Shown here in pieces: positions 36,717-44,221 of a DNA stretch of 64,000 nt. The position numbers and the translations under genes were made by a program. How positions within the stretch are numbered: position 1 is the first letter of the stretch; every line of letters starts with the position of its first letter. The DNA is from Carboxylicivirga taeanensis. Lineage in GTDB: Bacteria; Bacteroidota; Bacteroidia; Bacteroidales; Marinilabiliaceae. The notes below the pieces were generated by a model that was not told the DNA's origin, did no database searches, and saw only the letters and a list, made by a program, of their open reading frames with translations. Location of the stretch: positions 336,195 to 400,194 of the forward strand of contig NZ_JBPUSJ010000005.1 in the NCBI RefSeq assembly GCF_051851475.1, given 5' to 3'.

Positions 36717-36876
36717 GCTTTCTGTCTTTACAAAACCAATCAAAAAGCGCTATGAATAGCCGGAAGCACGCAACCTGTCTCTTAATTTTCCCTCTAAATA
36801 GTTAATCAATGTAAAAGCAACCGTTGTGGCACAATATTTATAATGTAAAACAACAAAACAATTAAAATTATAACGC

Positions 36877-37629
36877 ATGAAAAAGTTTAAATTTAGTTTC
36901 CTTTTAGGCTTGATAGCATTAATCACGTTTAGCTGTTCGGATGATGATGGTTACTCATTGGGTGATTACTGGGTAACAACAGGTACGGTGGTGAAGACAA
37001 GCGATTACTATTATGTAGTGACTGATGGAGGCGAGCAACTTTGGCCTTCGGCAAGTAATGTATCGCCCGGAAGTTTAGACGATGGTATGCGCGTATTAAT
37101 TAACTATACCATACTGGGCGAAGATCCGGATAAGCAATACGATTACCTTGTCAAGGTAAATGGCATCAGTGAGCTGTTGACCAAGCCGGTGTTTAATTTT
37201 GACGAAACCACTACCGAAGCGGTGAAGGATTCGATTGGAAATGATGCGGTGACCATTGCCGACACCTGGTTTACAGGTGATTATTTGAATGTGCAGTTTG
37301 AGTATGGCGGTGGCCCGGGCTACATTCACTTTATTAATCTGGTGAAAGATACCGAGGATTTAACAACAGAAAACGGCGAAATTATTCTTGAACTGAAGCA
37401 CAACAAGAATGGAGATCCTTATAATTACTTGCAGTGGGGCATTGCTTCTTTCGACATTTCCCAGTTAAAGGAGGAAGGGAAAAACTCTGTTGATGTATTT
37501 GTGCGCAGTATCGATAAAGAAGGCAATTACAGCTACAATAAAGTACTGACCTATAATTATGATCAGGTAGAGGCGGAGCTGGTATCCAAGCAGTTTTCGG
37601 CCACGCCAATGCGCGAGATGGTGGAATAG
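36877..37629 (+). CDS. NigD-like lipoprotein
   Basis: A 250-residue lipoprotein (leader ending LITFSCSDDD) of the NigD-like family. The domain is recognised by WVTTGTVVKTSDYYYVVTDGGEQLWPSAS, the spacing of the following strands and the C-terminal SFDISQLKEEGKNSVDVFVRSID. NigD was first named near a bacteriocin cluster of Bacteroides, but family members have no established function. It is likely exposed in the periplasm or at the surface. Terminator 37694-37751 closes the transcript. Confidence 0.85.
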   Translation: MKKFKFSFLLGLIALITFSCSDDDGYSLGDYWVTTGTVVKTSDYYYVVTDGGEQLWPSASNVSPGSLDDGMRVLINYTILGEDPDKQYDYLVKVNGISELLTKPVFNFDETTTEAVKDSIGNDAVTIADTWFTGDYLNVQFEYGGGPGYIHFINLVKDTEDLTTENGEIILELKHNKNGDPYNYLQWGIASFDISQLKEEGKNSVDVFVRSIDKEGNYSYNKVLTYNYDQVEAELVSKQFSATPMREMVE

Positions 37630-37693
37630 GTCATTCCTAAACGGCCGGAAAGCCGCTGTGTAGAATAAGTTTTACGACGCGGCGCTAAGATAT

Positions 37694-37751
37694 ACGCCAG
37701 GCATGCAACGGGGAATAGTTTGTTCAACCTTTGCCTGCCTGGCGTTTTTTT
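37694..37751 (+). terminator. Terminator of the NigD-like gene
   Basis: ACGCCAGGCA (37694-37703) pairs with TGCCTGGCGT (37736-37745) to make a 10-bp GC-rich stem, followed by a T-run to 37751. The loop is long (about 32 bases). Confidence 0.7.
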
Positions 37752-37963
37752 ATGCCCTTTACGGAAACATTAGTGCCTCCGCAGACGCTTCTTTTGACTT
37801 GTTCCGGGCAAAGCAAAATCGATAAAGACTTTTTTGGGCTAACACCTCCAGTGGGTGTTTGGATAAGGAAAAAAAATGCAGAAAATTTTACAGGCTTAAT
37901 GCGCTGTATCCCTTGCTATTGAAGGAAAGTAGAGAAAAAAATATGAAAAAATTCACTTGATAA

Positions 37964-37996
37964 TTTGGTGGTTTGCCCGCATTATCCCTATATTTG
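37964..37996 (+). promoter_or_regulatory. Bacteroidota-type promoter of the tRNA-Arg gene
   Basis: TTTG (37964-37967) is followed by TATATTTG (37989-37996) with a 21-base spacer, matching TTTG-N(19-21)-TAnnTTTG exactly. Transcription would begin about 38003, roughly 38 bases ahead of the tRNA. It is the best promoter in the window and supports the taxonomic placement. Confidence 0.8.
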
Positions 37997-38040
37997 CATC
38001 GCATTTGAGAACAATGGTTCACAAACAAAGCACAAAAAAA

Positions 38041-38114
38041 GGTTCCGTAGCTTAATTGGATAGAGCACCTGGTTACGGCCCAGGAGGTTAGGGGTTCGAG
38101 TCCCTTCGGGATCA
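38041..38114 (+). tRNA. tRNA-Arg (anticodon ACG)
   Basis: A 74-base tRNA with a complete cloverleaf. The acceptor stem GGTTCCG/CGGGATC uses two G-T pairs. The D-arm contains AGCTTAATTGGATAGAGC. The anticodon stem CCTGG/CCAGG holds the loop TTACGGC, giving anticodon ACG (read as ICG, decoding CGN arginine codons). The T-arm is AGGGG-TTCGAGT-CCCTT and the discriminator is A. CCA is not encoded. A Bacteroidota promoter precedes it and a terminator follows. Confidence 0.95.
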
Positions 38115-38140
38115 CTGATTGAAAAGTTATTTCAAACAAA

Positions 38141-38180
38141 AAGCACTTAAAGTTAATACTTTAGGTGCTTTTTTATTTTG
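38141..38180 (+). terminator. Terminator of the tRNA-Arg transcript
   Basis: AAGCACTTAAAGT and ACTTTAGGTGCTT form a 13-bp stem with one G-U pair and the loop TAAT, followed by TTTTTATTTT. It starts 27 bases after the tRNA. Confidence 0.85.
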
Positions 38181-38220
38181 TGGAAGTGTCAAGTTTAGGC
38201 ATTATCCTATGCCGACCCGG

Positions 38221-39729
38221 TTATTTGTCGAATACCGATCCGGAGAGCGAGAATTCGTTGACCGCCCCTTCGCCCCGAATAAAGATCCGGTGGTTGAATC
38301 GCACGTAATTGAGTTCGCCAGACGGATCTTTGAGCAATTCGCCAAGGGATCCCTTGTTCGGGCCTTCGGTGATGATGAAATAGCCCTCAGCTGTGTTGGC
38401 CACATTGGCCGGCGCGGGATCCTTTCCCTTGGTCAATGCGGAGAACTGGACAAACACATATTTGTCGCCTTCTTTCCTAATCTCAATGTTTTGGGAATTA
38501 CCCTTGAAGACGCCGACGAAGGGATCAAGCACAGCCGGATCAACGCCCGCTGCGACCGGAGACTTGGCCTCGATTTTCGTGAAGGCTTTGACCATTGCGT
38601 TCGCAACTTTTTTGTAGGCCTCGACTCCGCGATCGCTGTGGACCAGCACCACCACTGCAAAGTTGTGATCCGGGATCAGCTGTAGAAAAGAACGTGTGCC
38701 GGGCCAATTACCCCCGTGGCTGGGGCTGGTGACCCCGTCGTAGTCGTGGACAAACCATGTCAGCCCGGTAAAGTCGCCGGCCTCAGCCTCGACTGCCGGA
38801 GCGTGGGCATAGTCCAGTGCTTTTTTAGACAGCAGCTGGTTCCCGGAGGCGTCCTTGCCGTCCAGCTGAAAGCGGGCGTATTTAAGCATATCGGTAACTG
38901 TAGACCGGATCCCGCCGGAGGCTGCGGACTCTCTTATCATCGGAATGTAGTACGGCTTGAGATCACTGATGCTGCCTTCCCCGTAGATCGGCGGATGACC
39001 CCATGCATAATTTTCAGCCGGAGGGGTGGTTTCGTAATTAAAGGATGTCGCATTCATGCCGAGCGGGGCGAGCAGGTTCTCTTCGATCAGGGTCTCGATC
39101 GGCTTTCCGCCGACATGCGACACCACATGGGTAGCGAAGGTGATACTGGTGTTGTTGTACATCCAGGTTTGACCAAACGGATAGAGCTGCTCGACGTAAG
39201 CCGCCTGGAGCATGACCTTCTCGCTGATGGACCCACCCGGAGGAACACGAAGGAAACCATGGTCGCCATACCAGCCAGCGCGATGGTGAAACAGGTCAAC
39301 GACCCGCGCTTTCGACGTCGCGTCGGGATCCGAAACCCTCCACCACGGCAGAATATCCACGACACGCGCGTTCAAATCCAGAATGCCCTGTTCGGACTGC
39401 TGCATGGCCACCGTCGAAAGGAAGGTTTTTGTCACAGAGCCAATTTGAAATTTCGTATCAGGGGTAACGGCCTCGTCGGTGCCTACCTTGGTGACACCGA
39501 GTCCGGCGCTGTAGGAGTTGTCTCCGTAGATAACACCGACAGCAAGCCCCGGGATGTTCATTTCCTTGATCAGTTCAGCAGTTTCGGCGACAACCGCATC
39601 AAAGGCCGCCTGCCCCTGCTTCTTTGTCATTGTTTTTTTGGACTGCTGCTTTTTCTGAGCAAATGCCGGTTGAACTGCAAATAATACCGAGATTATTACA
39701 GTAAATAATAGTTTCATCTTTCTATTCAT
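38221..39729 (-). CDS. Exported class C beta-lactamase/MlrB-type serine hydrolase
   Basis: A 502-residue exported hydrolase (signal peptide ISVLFAVQPAFAQ). The serine beta-lactamase/PBP fold is shown by S98-V-T-K101, Y191-N-N193 and H338-G-G340, the last replacing the usual K-T-G; this is the EstB/AmpC-like S12 family. A C-terminal extension of about 120 residues (FVGVFKGNSQNIEIRKEG onward) is of the type that follows many such esterases or peptidases. Family members are D-aminopeptidases, esterases, beta-lactamases and the tetrapeptide-cleaving MlrB. Sampled lines 39241-39360 have 71 G/C of 120 bases, clearly above most neighbours, so transfer is likely. The gene lies last in a minus-strand peptide-degradation block. 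Confidence 0.85.
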   Translation of the reverse strand: MNRKMKLLFTVIISVLFAVQPAFAQKKQQSKKTMTKKQGQAAFDAVVAETAELIKEMNIPGLAVGVIYGDNSYSAGLGVTKVGTDEAVTPDTKFQIGSVTKTFLSTVAMQQSEQGILDLNARVVDILPWWRVSDPDATSKARVVDLFHHRAGWYGDHGFLRVPPGGSISEKVMLQAAYVEQLYPFGQTWMYNNTSITFATHVVSHVGGKPIETLIEENLLAPLGMNATSFNYETTPPAENYAWGHPPIYGEGSISDLKPYYIPMIRESAASGGIRSTVTDMLKYARFQLDGKDASGNQLLSKKALDYAHAPAVEAEAGDFTGLTWFVHDYDGVTSPSHGGNWPGTRSFLQLIPDHNFAVVVLVHSDRGVEAYKKVANAMVKAFTKIEAKSPVAAGVDPAVLDPFVGVFKGNSQNIEIRKEGDKYVFVQFSALTKGKDPAPANVANTAEGYFIITEGPNKGSLGELLKDPSGELNYVRFNHRIFIRGEGAVNEFSLSGSVFDK

Positions 39730-39740
39730 CTTTCTCTTCT

Positions 39741-39780
39741 TTTAAATATTAATCATTGAGTCTAGTTTATTTGAATACCT
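39741..39780 (-). repeat. Leader segment shared by the two serine hydrolase genes (copy A)
   Basis: This 40-base segment begins 12 bases upstream of the class C-type gene and is identical at 31 of 40 positions to 40859-40898, which begins 11 bases upstream of the class A-type gene. The homology continues into the signal peptides (LFAVQPAFAQKK and FVAIQPTFAQKQ). Confidence 0.65.
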
Positions 39781-39846
39781 AAGAGCTTGGTTCAGTGGCG
39801 ACTCAAGGCGCCGTCCGCTACAACCAATGGATAGGCCCGATTAAGC

Positions 39847-40848
39847 CTATTTGTTTTGTGATTTTAAATAGTAAAAGTCGTATAAAGTCCGGGTAACTTC
39901 AGCAATGGCCCGATCACGATCAGCTTCCGAGGTTGTACTGCTTTTGGTGAATACCACGATGGCAAAACGTCGGCCGTCGGGTAGCGTTACATACCCCACG
40001 TCATTAGCAACACCACCAATCGTTCCTGTTTTATGGGCAACCGGGGTTCGCCTTGGTAAAAGACCTTTTAGCCTTCCATTACCTGTACGAGTGCGCGACA
40101 TGGTAGCAAGCAGAAATTCGCGGCTGTTCTTACTCAAGGCCTTTCCGCTGTCGATAGCCAAAAGCAATTGCAGCATGGCATTTGGTGAGCACTGATCACG
40201 TGGGTCTTCTTGTTCGAACTTAAGGTTTCGAAGTGGTTGCTTTGCCGCTAGTGTTGGATCTTTGGCTAAGGCCTCTGCAAGTACGGATGCATAAGCCTTA
40301 TCGTGTAAACCATAGAAGTCCCTTAAAATTTCGCTGGTATACCGATCGACTCGTAGACCTTTTATTCCAATACTTTGCATCATTTTCGTTACCGCTTCCG
40401 GACCACCCGCTAGTTTTAGACAGGCGTCCGTCGCGGTATTGTCACTTAAGGTTATCATGGGTTCAATTAAATTGGCTACAGATAACTTAATGCCAGGGTG
40501 CACGAAGTTCACTGCGATCGCCTCGTCACCTGTAACCATGGTTTCTTGTTCAACATCAATTAAATCGGTAAGTTTAAGTTCACCTTTATCAACACGGTCC
40601 AGCAAAGCGACAGCAATGGCCACTTTATAGGTGCTTGCCATTACAAATGCTTCATCGCCGTTTACTGTGATCATCTCCTTAGAGCCAATTTCCTGTGCGG
40701 CCACACCAATGCGGCCAACCAGCCCCTCTGAAATTTTTTCAATCTTCTTGGAAATAGCTTCAGCATTTTGTTTTTGAGCAAATGTTGGTTGAATTGCAAC
40801 AAATGTTGAGAAAACTGCCATTAAAAATGGTGCAAAATTATTTTTCAT
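39847..40848 (-). CDS. Class A beta-lactamase-like protein with altered omega loop
   Basis: A 333-residue exported protein (signal peptide AVFSTFVAIQPTFAQ) of the class A fold. S72-T-Y-K75 (SxxK), S135-D-N137 (SDN) and K273-T-G275 (KTG) are present. The alignment from SDN to R166-V-D168-R169 is gapless against Ambler numbering and puts T171, not Glu, at the position of Glu166; Glu occurs two residues later. The segment from there to the conserved D-P-R-D motif (215-218) is 34 residues longer than in TEM-type enzymes. True lactamase turnover is therefore uncertain, and a peptidase or esterase role is possible. It lies between the M81 peptidase and the class C-type hydrolase genes. Confidence 0.85.
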   Translation of the reverse strand: MKNNFAPFLMAVFSTFVAIQPTFAQKQNAEAISKKIEKISEGLVGRIGVAAQEIGSKEMITVNGDEAFVMASTYKVAIAVALLDRVDKGELKLTDLIDVEQETMVTGDEAIAVNFVHPGIKLSVANLIEPMITLSDNTATDACLKLAGGPEAVTKMMQSIGIKGLRVDRYTSEILRDFYGLHDKAYASVLAEALAKDPTLAAKQPLRNLKFEQEDPRDQCSPNAMLQLLLAIDSGKALSKNSREFLLATMSRTRTGNGRLKGLLPRRTPVAHKTGTIGGVANDVGYVTLPDGRRFAIVVFTKSSTTSEADRDRAIAEVTRTLYDFYYLKSQNK

Positions 40849-40858
40849 ACTGTTTAAT

Positions 40859-40898
40859 TTTAAACCTTAATAATTGAGTTTATCTTATTCGAGTGCCT
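40859..40898 (-). repeat. Leader segment shared by the two serine hydrolase genes (copy B)
   Basis: Partner of 39741-39780 with 31 of 40 identical bases at a nearly equal distance from the ATG. It may be a copied promoter/5' leader or a remnant of an ancestral tandem duplication. Confidence 0.65.
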
Positions 40899-41003
40899 GA
40901 CTATCTATTTCGTCAGGATTTCCATTCCTCTTTTTAATACTTACAAGGTTCGAAGCATAACGAACCTTATAAGTATTCAAGAGTAAAGTGTTTTTGTAGA
41001 TTT

Positions 41004-42671
41004 TCACTTATTGTTAATACTAAAAGTCGCGTTTTCGTCTAGAGGGTAAATAGGATATGTTAGCTGGGTATGCTCGAAGAGGGTAATATCGCGACTGGTG
41101 GTTCCGGGAACATCAGCGATCAGTATTTTGTCGGTGAAGTTTTTATAGAATGCACGAAAGTGCATTCCGCTTTTAACACCTATAACGTCATATTCCTGGA
41201 TGATGATGCCATGCGGCCGTCCCTGCGTATCATCATAGGTCTGGCATAGGCCGGAAATAACGATGACATCCACCGTATTCTCCGCTTCGATGACCAACCT
41301 AACGGTAGGGCCAAGCTGGAATGGGCCGTTGAAAGCGGTCCCTCCACGAACAACCTCATTCCCATCCGAAATGGACTTGACATAGGCTTTGGTCTTGATC
41401 GGTTCGCCCGCCAATTTCTCAAATTTGCCACCGAGGCTCACATCGATGGTTGCTCCGACACCGGCAGCGGCTGCTGCCTTTGCGGTTTCCGGATCGTGTA
41501 TAGACATGAAAGTGACTTTTCCCAGGCCTTTGGTCTCCATAAGAGCCTTCAGCAGGTGGGTGCTACCACCTCCGGCTCCGCCACCGGGATTATCCGCAGC
41601 GTCTCCTATCACGATGGGTGTATGGTCGATGATATCGCCTTTTGTTGGCTGTTTACGTACATAGTGACCGTCCTTCTCGAGTGTGGCCAGCACAGTACTC
41701 ATAGTTTTGTCCAAAGTTTCCAATGGTAGGATGGACTCTTTCCGGTGATCCCATATCCACTGTGCCAGTTCGTCCACCAGTTCGTTCGCCAGTTTGGAGT
41801 TATTTTCGGTAGTGACCATCGGGAACACGCCACAAAAGTCGCTGTCCTGGTATGGGAAACCATGCATAGCAGAGCAGTTGATAACACCGGGCCGCTTTTC
41901 TATTTCAATGCACTTTTCTTTCAGTCGATTTGCAAAGGTGCCCTTCTCTTCGGTATTACTCATCCCCATCATCAGTGGCACTTTGCGATAGGCGGGGGTA
42001 GGATGCGATTCTCCTGCCAGGATTGCAGCGCCACGATACATCGCATCACGTGCGCATGCATTCATATCCATATGAGGATACTCTTTGCAGGCACTGAAGA
42101 AATTCATATTGTCCTTCATTTTCTCTGTGATCTTGCCATGCAGGTCGCCACTCCAGACGATCATGGTCTCCTTTCCGACTATTTCTCTGATCGACTCTGC
42201 TAAGTCTCCTTCAAGATCGTGTGTGCTGTTCACCATACCGGCACCGTGAACACCAAGGTAGACGATGTCAATAGGTAACTGTGATTTCAGTGTGTCCAGG
42301 ATCTCCTTTTTGGCATCTTTCCAGGCCTGATCATTCACCGTGCTAAAGCACCAGTCTATATAGTACAAAACACCCGGGAGCAGCTCCCAGCCTTTTTCTT
42401 CGCACACATCCACAGCCCCGCCAATGGCTGTCCCTTTCAACTGATTCCTGATCTGATCGCCCCGGAATGTGCGCATTCGGTCGAGCGTGGTTTCGCCCAT
42501 TCCTTCGGTGAGGTAGGTGTTGGTTTCATGGAAAAAACCAACATAGGAGACTCTTAATTTTTTGGAATTTTTCATTTGTTCTCCTTTTCCAATGTTGAAG
42601 GACAGCAAAGATACTGCTGCTGCAGCAAGAGCTACAAAAACAGCTAGTGTAATAAGTTTTCTTCTTTTCAT
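41004..42671 (-). CDS. M81-family metallopeptidase, MlrC-like
   Basis: A 555-residue protein with an N-terminal membrane or signal segment (KLITLAVFVALAAAAVSLLSF). The M81 landmarks are in order: VGFFHETNTY, LGVHGAG, WSGDLHGKIT (metal-site D-x-H), CKEYPHMDMNA and the C-terminal DNPGGGAGGGSTHLL with HFRAFY. MlrC of microcystin-degrading Sphingomonads is the characterised member; it cleaves linearised microcystin and the tetrapeptide released from it. Its length here is close to MlrC. The membrane/secretion signal places the enzyme in the envelope, unlike the cytosolic MlrC. Its neighbours encode two serine hydrolases, a porin and a D-aminoacylase-like enzyme, so its substrate is likely an unusual peptide. 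Confidence 0.88.
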   Translation of the reverse strand: MKRRKLITLAVFVALAAAAVSLLSFNIGKGEQMKNSKKLRVSYVGFFHETNTYLTEGMGETTLDRMRTFRGDQIRNQLKGTAIGGAVDVCEEKGWELLPGVLYYIDWCFSTVNDQAWKDAKKEILDTLKSQLPIDIVYLGVHGAGMVNSTHDLEGDLAESIREIVGKETMIVWSGDLHGKITEKMKDNMNFFSACKEYPHMDMNACARDAMYRGAAILAGESHPTPAYRKVPLMMGMSNTEEKGTFANRLKEKCIEIEKRPGVINCSAMHGFPYQDSDFCGVFPMVTTENNSKLANELVDELAQWIWDHRKESILPLETLDKTMSTVLATLEKDGHYVRKQPTKGDIIDHTPIVIGDAADNPGGGAGGGSTHLLKALMETKGLGKVTFMSIHDPETAKAAAAAGVGATIDVSLGGKFEKLAGEPIKTKAYVKSISDGNEVVRGGTAFNGPFQLGPTVRLVIEAENTVDVIVISGLCQTYDDTQGRPHGIIIQEYDVIGVKSGMHFRAFYKNFTDKILIADVPGTTSRDITLFEHTQLTYPIYPLDENATFSINNK

Positions 42672-42731
42672 AAGGTTTGATTTAAATCAAAAAAATGCTT
42701 TTTTTATAGCTCTTGTTAAATAATTACGACA

Positions 42732-44159
42732 CTAGAAATCAAATTTTACCATGGCCTGTAAGCGATTTGCACGGCCAAAATCACTGTTTTTATTTCTGCG
42801 TTCGCCCCACATATATTCGATGCCAGTATAAAAACGTGCGGTTGCCTGATAGATAAGATTAATGTGCGCAATAGCTGCTGCTTTCATCGATTCAGGAGCG
42901 CGGTATACTGACGGATCGAGTGCAGTATAAGCCAAGGATGCATTCGTAATAAATCTGTCGTTCCATTTATGGACATAACCAAGTACAATTGCGGCGGCAG
43001 GCATGGTTTCAAGCTCGCCGTCAGGAGTAAGGATCGCATTAGAATTACTGCCGGTAAGGGCCATGATATTATCTCCGGAACCCATGCCTAGCGCCACATT
43101 AAAGGTAAAATAGTCTTTACCGATATACTGGCGTCCTCCAATTACAGCAGCAAGCTGCGTGGCTGTAGTGTAAAGACTATCTCCGCCATCCCAGCGCATT
43201 TGTGCCAGGTTAACACCCAGTGCAACCATTCCTGTTTTCCAGCTGTAGTCAACTCGACCAGCTAAAGCAGGCAGGCCGAGGCTTGAGCTGCCTGGGTGGT
43301 TAAAGGCATTATCTATGCCTATATAATCCATCATCTCTAATCCCAGTGCCCACTTCCATTTATCGTTAATACGGTTCTGGTACTTTATTTGAGTTGCTCT
43401 TCCACCATATAAAGCATCACCGGCGGCAAAATCAATTAAATTGGGGATCGACTCCATAATAGACGTTGTTGTCCATGTTTGGCCGAAAATGAAATTACCG
43501 GCAACAATGTAGGCATGTCTTAAGCGATAGTATGAGCTACCGGCACTTGACCAGAAATCCCCTTCAATAAAAATATTCAAGGGGACTTTGCCTGGAGTTG
43601 TACGCCGCATGTCGAAGTTAATCCTTGATTCGCGAGCGAACATATTAAAGTAACCACGGTTGGCATCTTCAGGTGATCCCTCCACCGGTATTTGCGACAT
43701 TAAAAAATTGTACCGGTCGCCTGAACCATTAATGTCATACAGCATGTCCAATTTAACCCTTCCGCCAATTTTCATGCGGTATTCTGAGCCAAACATAGGC
43801 CACGAAGCCGGAAAATTATCTTCCACCAGTTCACTACCGGTTAATAACTGGTGTGATTCTCTTAATTCAGATTTAGGAATGTCCACCATTTGTGAAGCAG
43901 TAGTGTCGCCTGGCTGTTCGGGCGCTAGTTTTTTCTGCAGCTTTTGCTTGTCTCCCTCCAGTTCTGCAATTCGCATTTCCAGTTCATCCATCCGGTTTAG
44001 TCGCTCTTTGAGAAGTTGATTTTCTTTTCTAAGGGAATCGGCTTCTTGAGAGAGCACTGTAACGGGTAAAAAAAACAGCATGAATAACAGGCTCACAATA
44101 CTTAAATGGGATATTTGTTGGCTATTAATTTTTAAGGGGGAGACTAGTCTCATAATCAT
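42732..44159 (-). CDS. DcaP-type outer-membrane porin
   Basis: A 475-residue exported protein (LLFMLFFLPVTVLSQ leader). Residues about 40-85 form a coiled coil (ENQLLKERLNRMDELEMRIAELEG), as in trimeric DcaP-like porins. The barrel begins SEYRMKIGGRVKLDMLYDINGSG and ends QAMVKFDF with a terminal Phe, needed for outer-membrane insertion. Repeated amphipathic strands (FIEGDFW, SYYRLRHAYIVAGNFIFGQTWTT) support a barrel. DcaP porins import small dicarboxylic or other negatively charged compounds. In this block the porin is well placed to bring small peptides or peptide-like antibiotics into the periplasm. Confidence 0.85.
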   Translation of the reverse strand: MIMRLVSPLKINSQQISHLSIVSLLFMLFFLPVTVLSQEADSLRKENQLLKERLNRMDELEMRIAELEGDKQKLQKKLAPEQPGDTTASQMVDIPKSELRESHQLLTGSELVEDNFPASWPMFGSEYRMKIGGRVKLDMLYDINGSGDRYNFLMSQIPVEGSPEDANRGYFNMFARESRINFDMRRTTPGKVPLNIFIEGDFWSSAGSSYYRLRHAYIVAGNFIFGQTWTTTSIMESIPNLIDFAAGDALYGGRATQIKYQNRINDKWKWALGLEMMDYIGIDNAFNHPGSSSLGLPALAGRVDYSWKTGMVALGVNLAQMRWDGGDSLYTTATQLAAVIGGRQYIGKDYFTFNVALGMGSGDNIMALTGSNSNAILTPDGELETMPAAAIVLGYVHKWNDRFITNASLAYTALDPSVYRAPESMKAAAIAHINLIYQATARFYTGIEYMWGERRNKNSDFGRANRLQAMVKFDF

Positions 44160-44221
44160 TTTGTTTTTATTTGAGATATTATGGCTGTTTCTGTGTATAA
44201 CTGTGTAATAAAGCAGTGATA

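Larger units (their letters stand above)
37630..38040. other. Intergenic region with terminator and tRNA promoter
   Basis: This 411-base stretch has no gene. It holds the NigD terminator (37694-37751), a short hairpin AACACC/GGTGTT near 37840, and the tRNA-Arg promoter (37964-37996). Confidence 0.5.

Noticed and set aside
38716..39684. Long antisense frame (322 codons) within the class C-type hydrolase gene
   Set aside because: It is a shadow produced by GC-rich codons. The sense strand has clear active-site motifs and a signal peptide.
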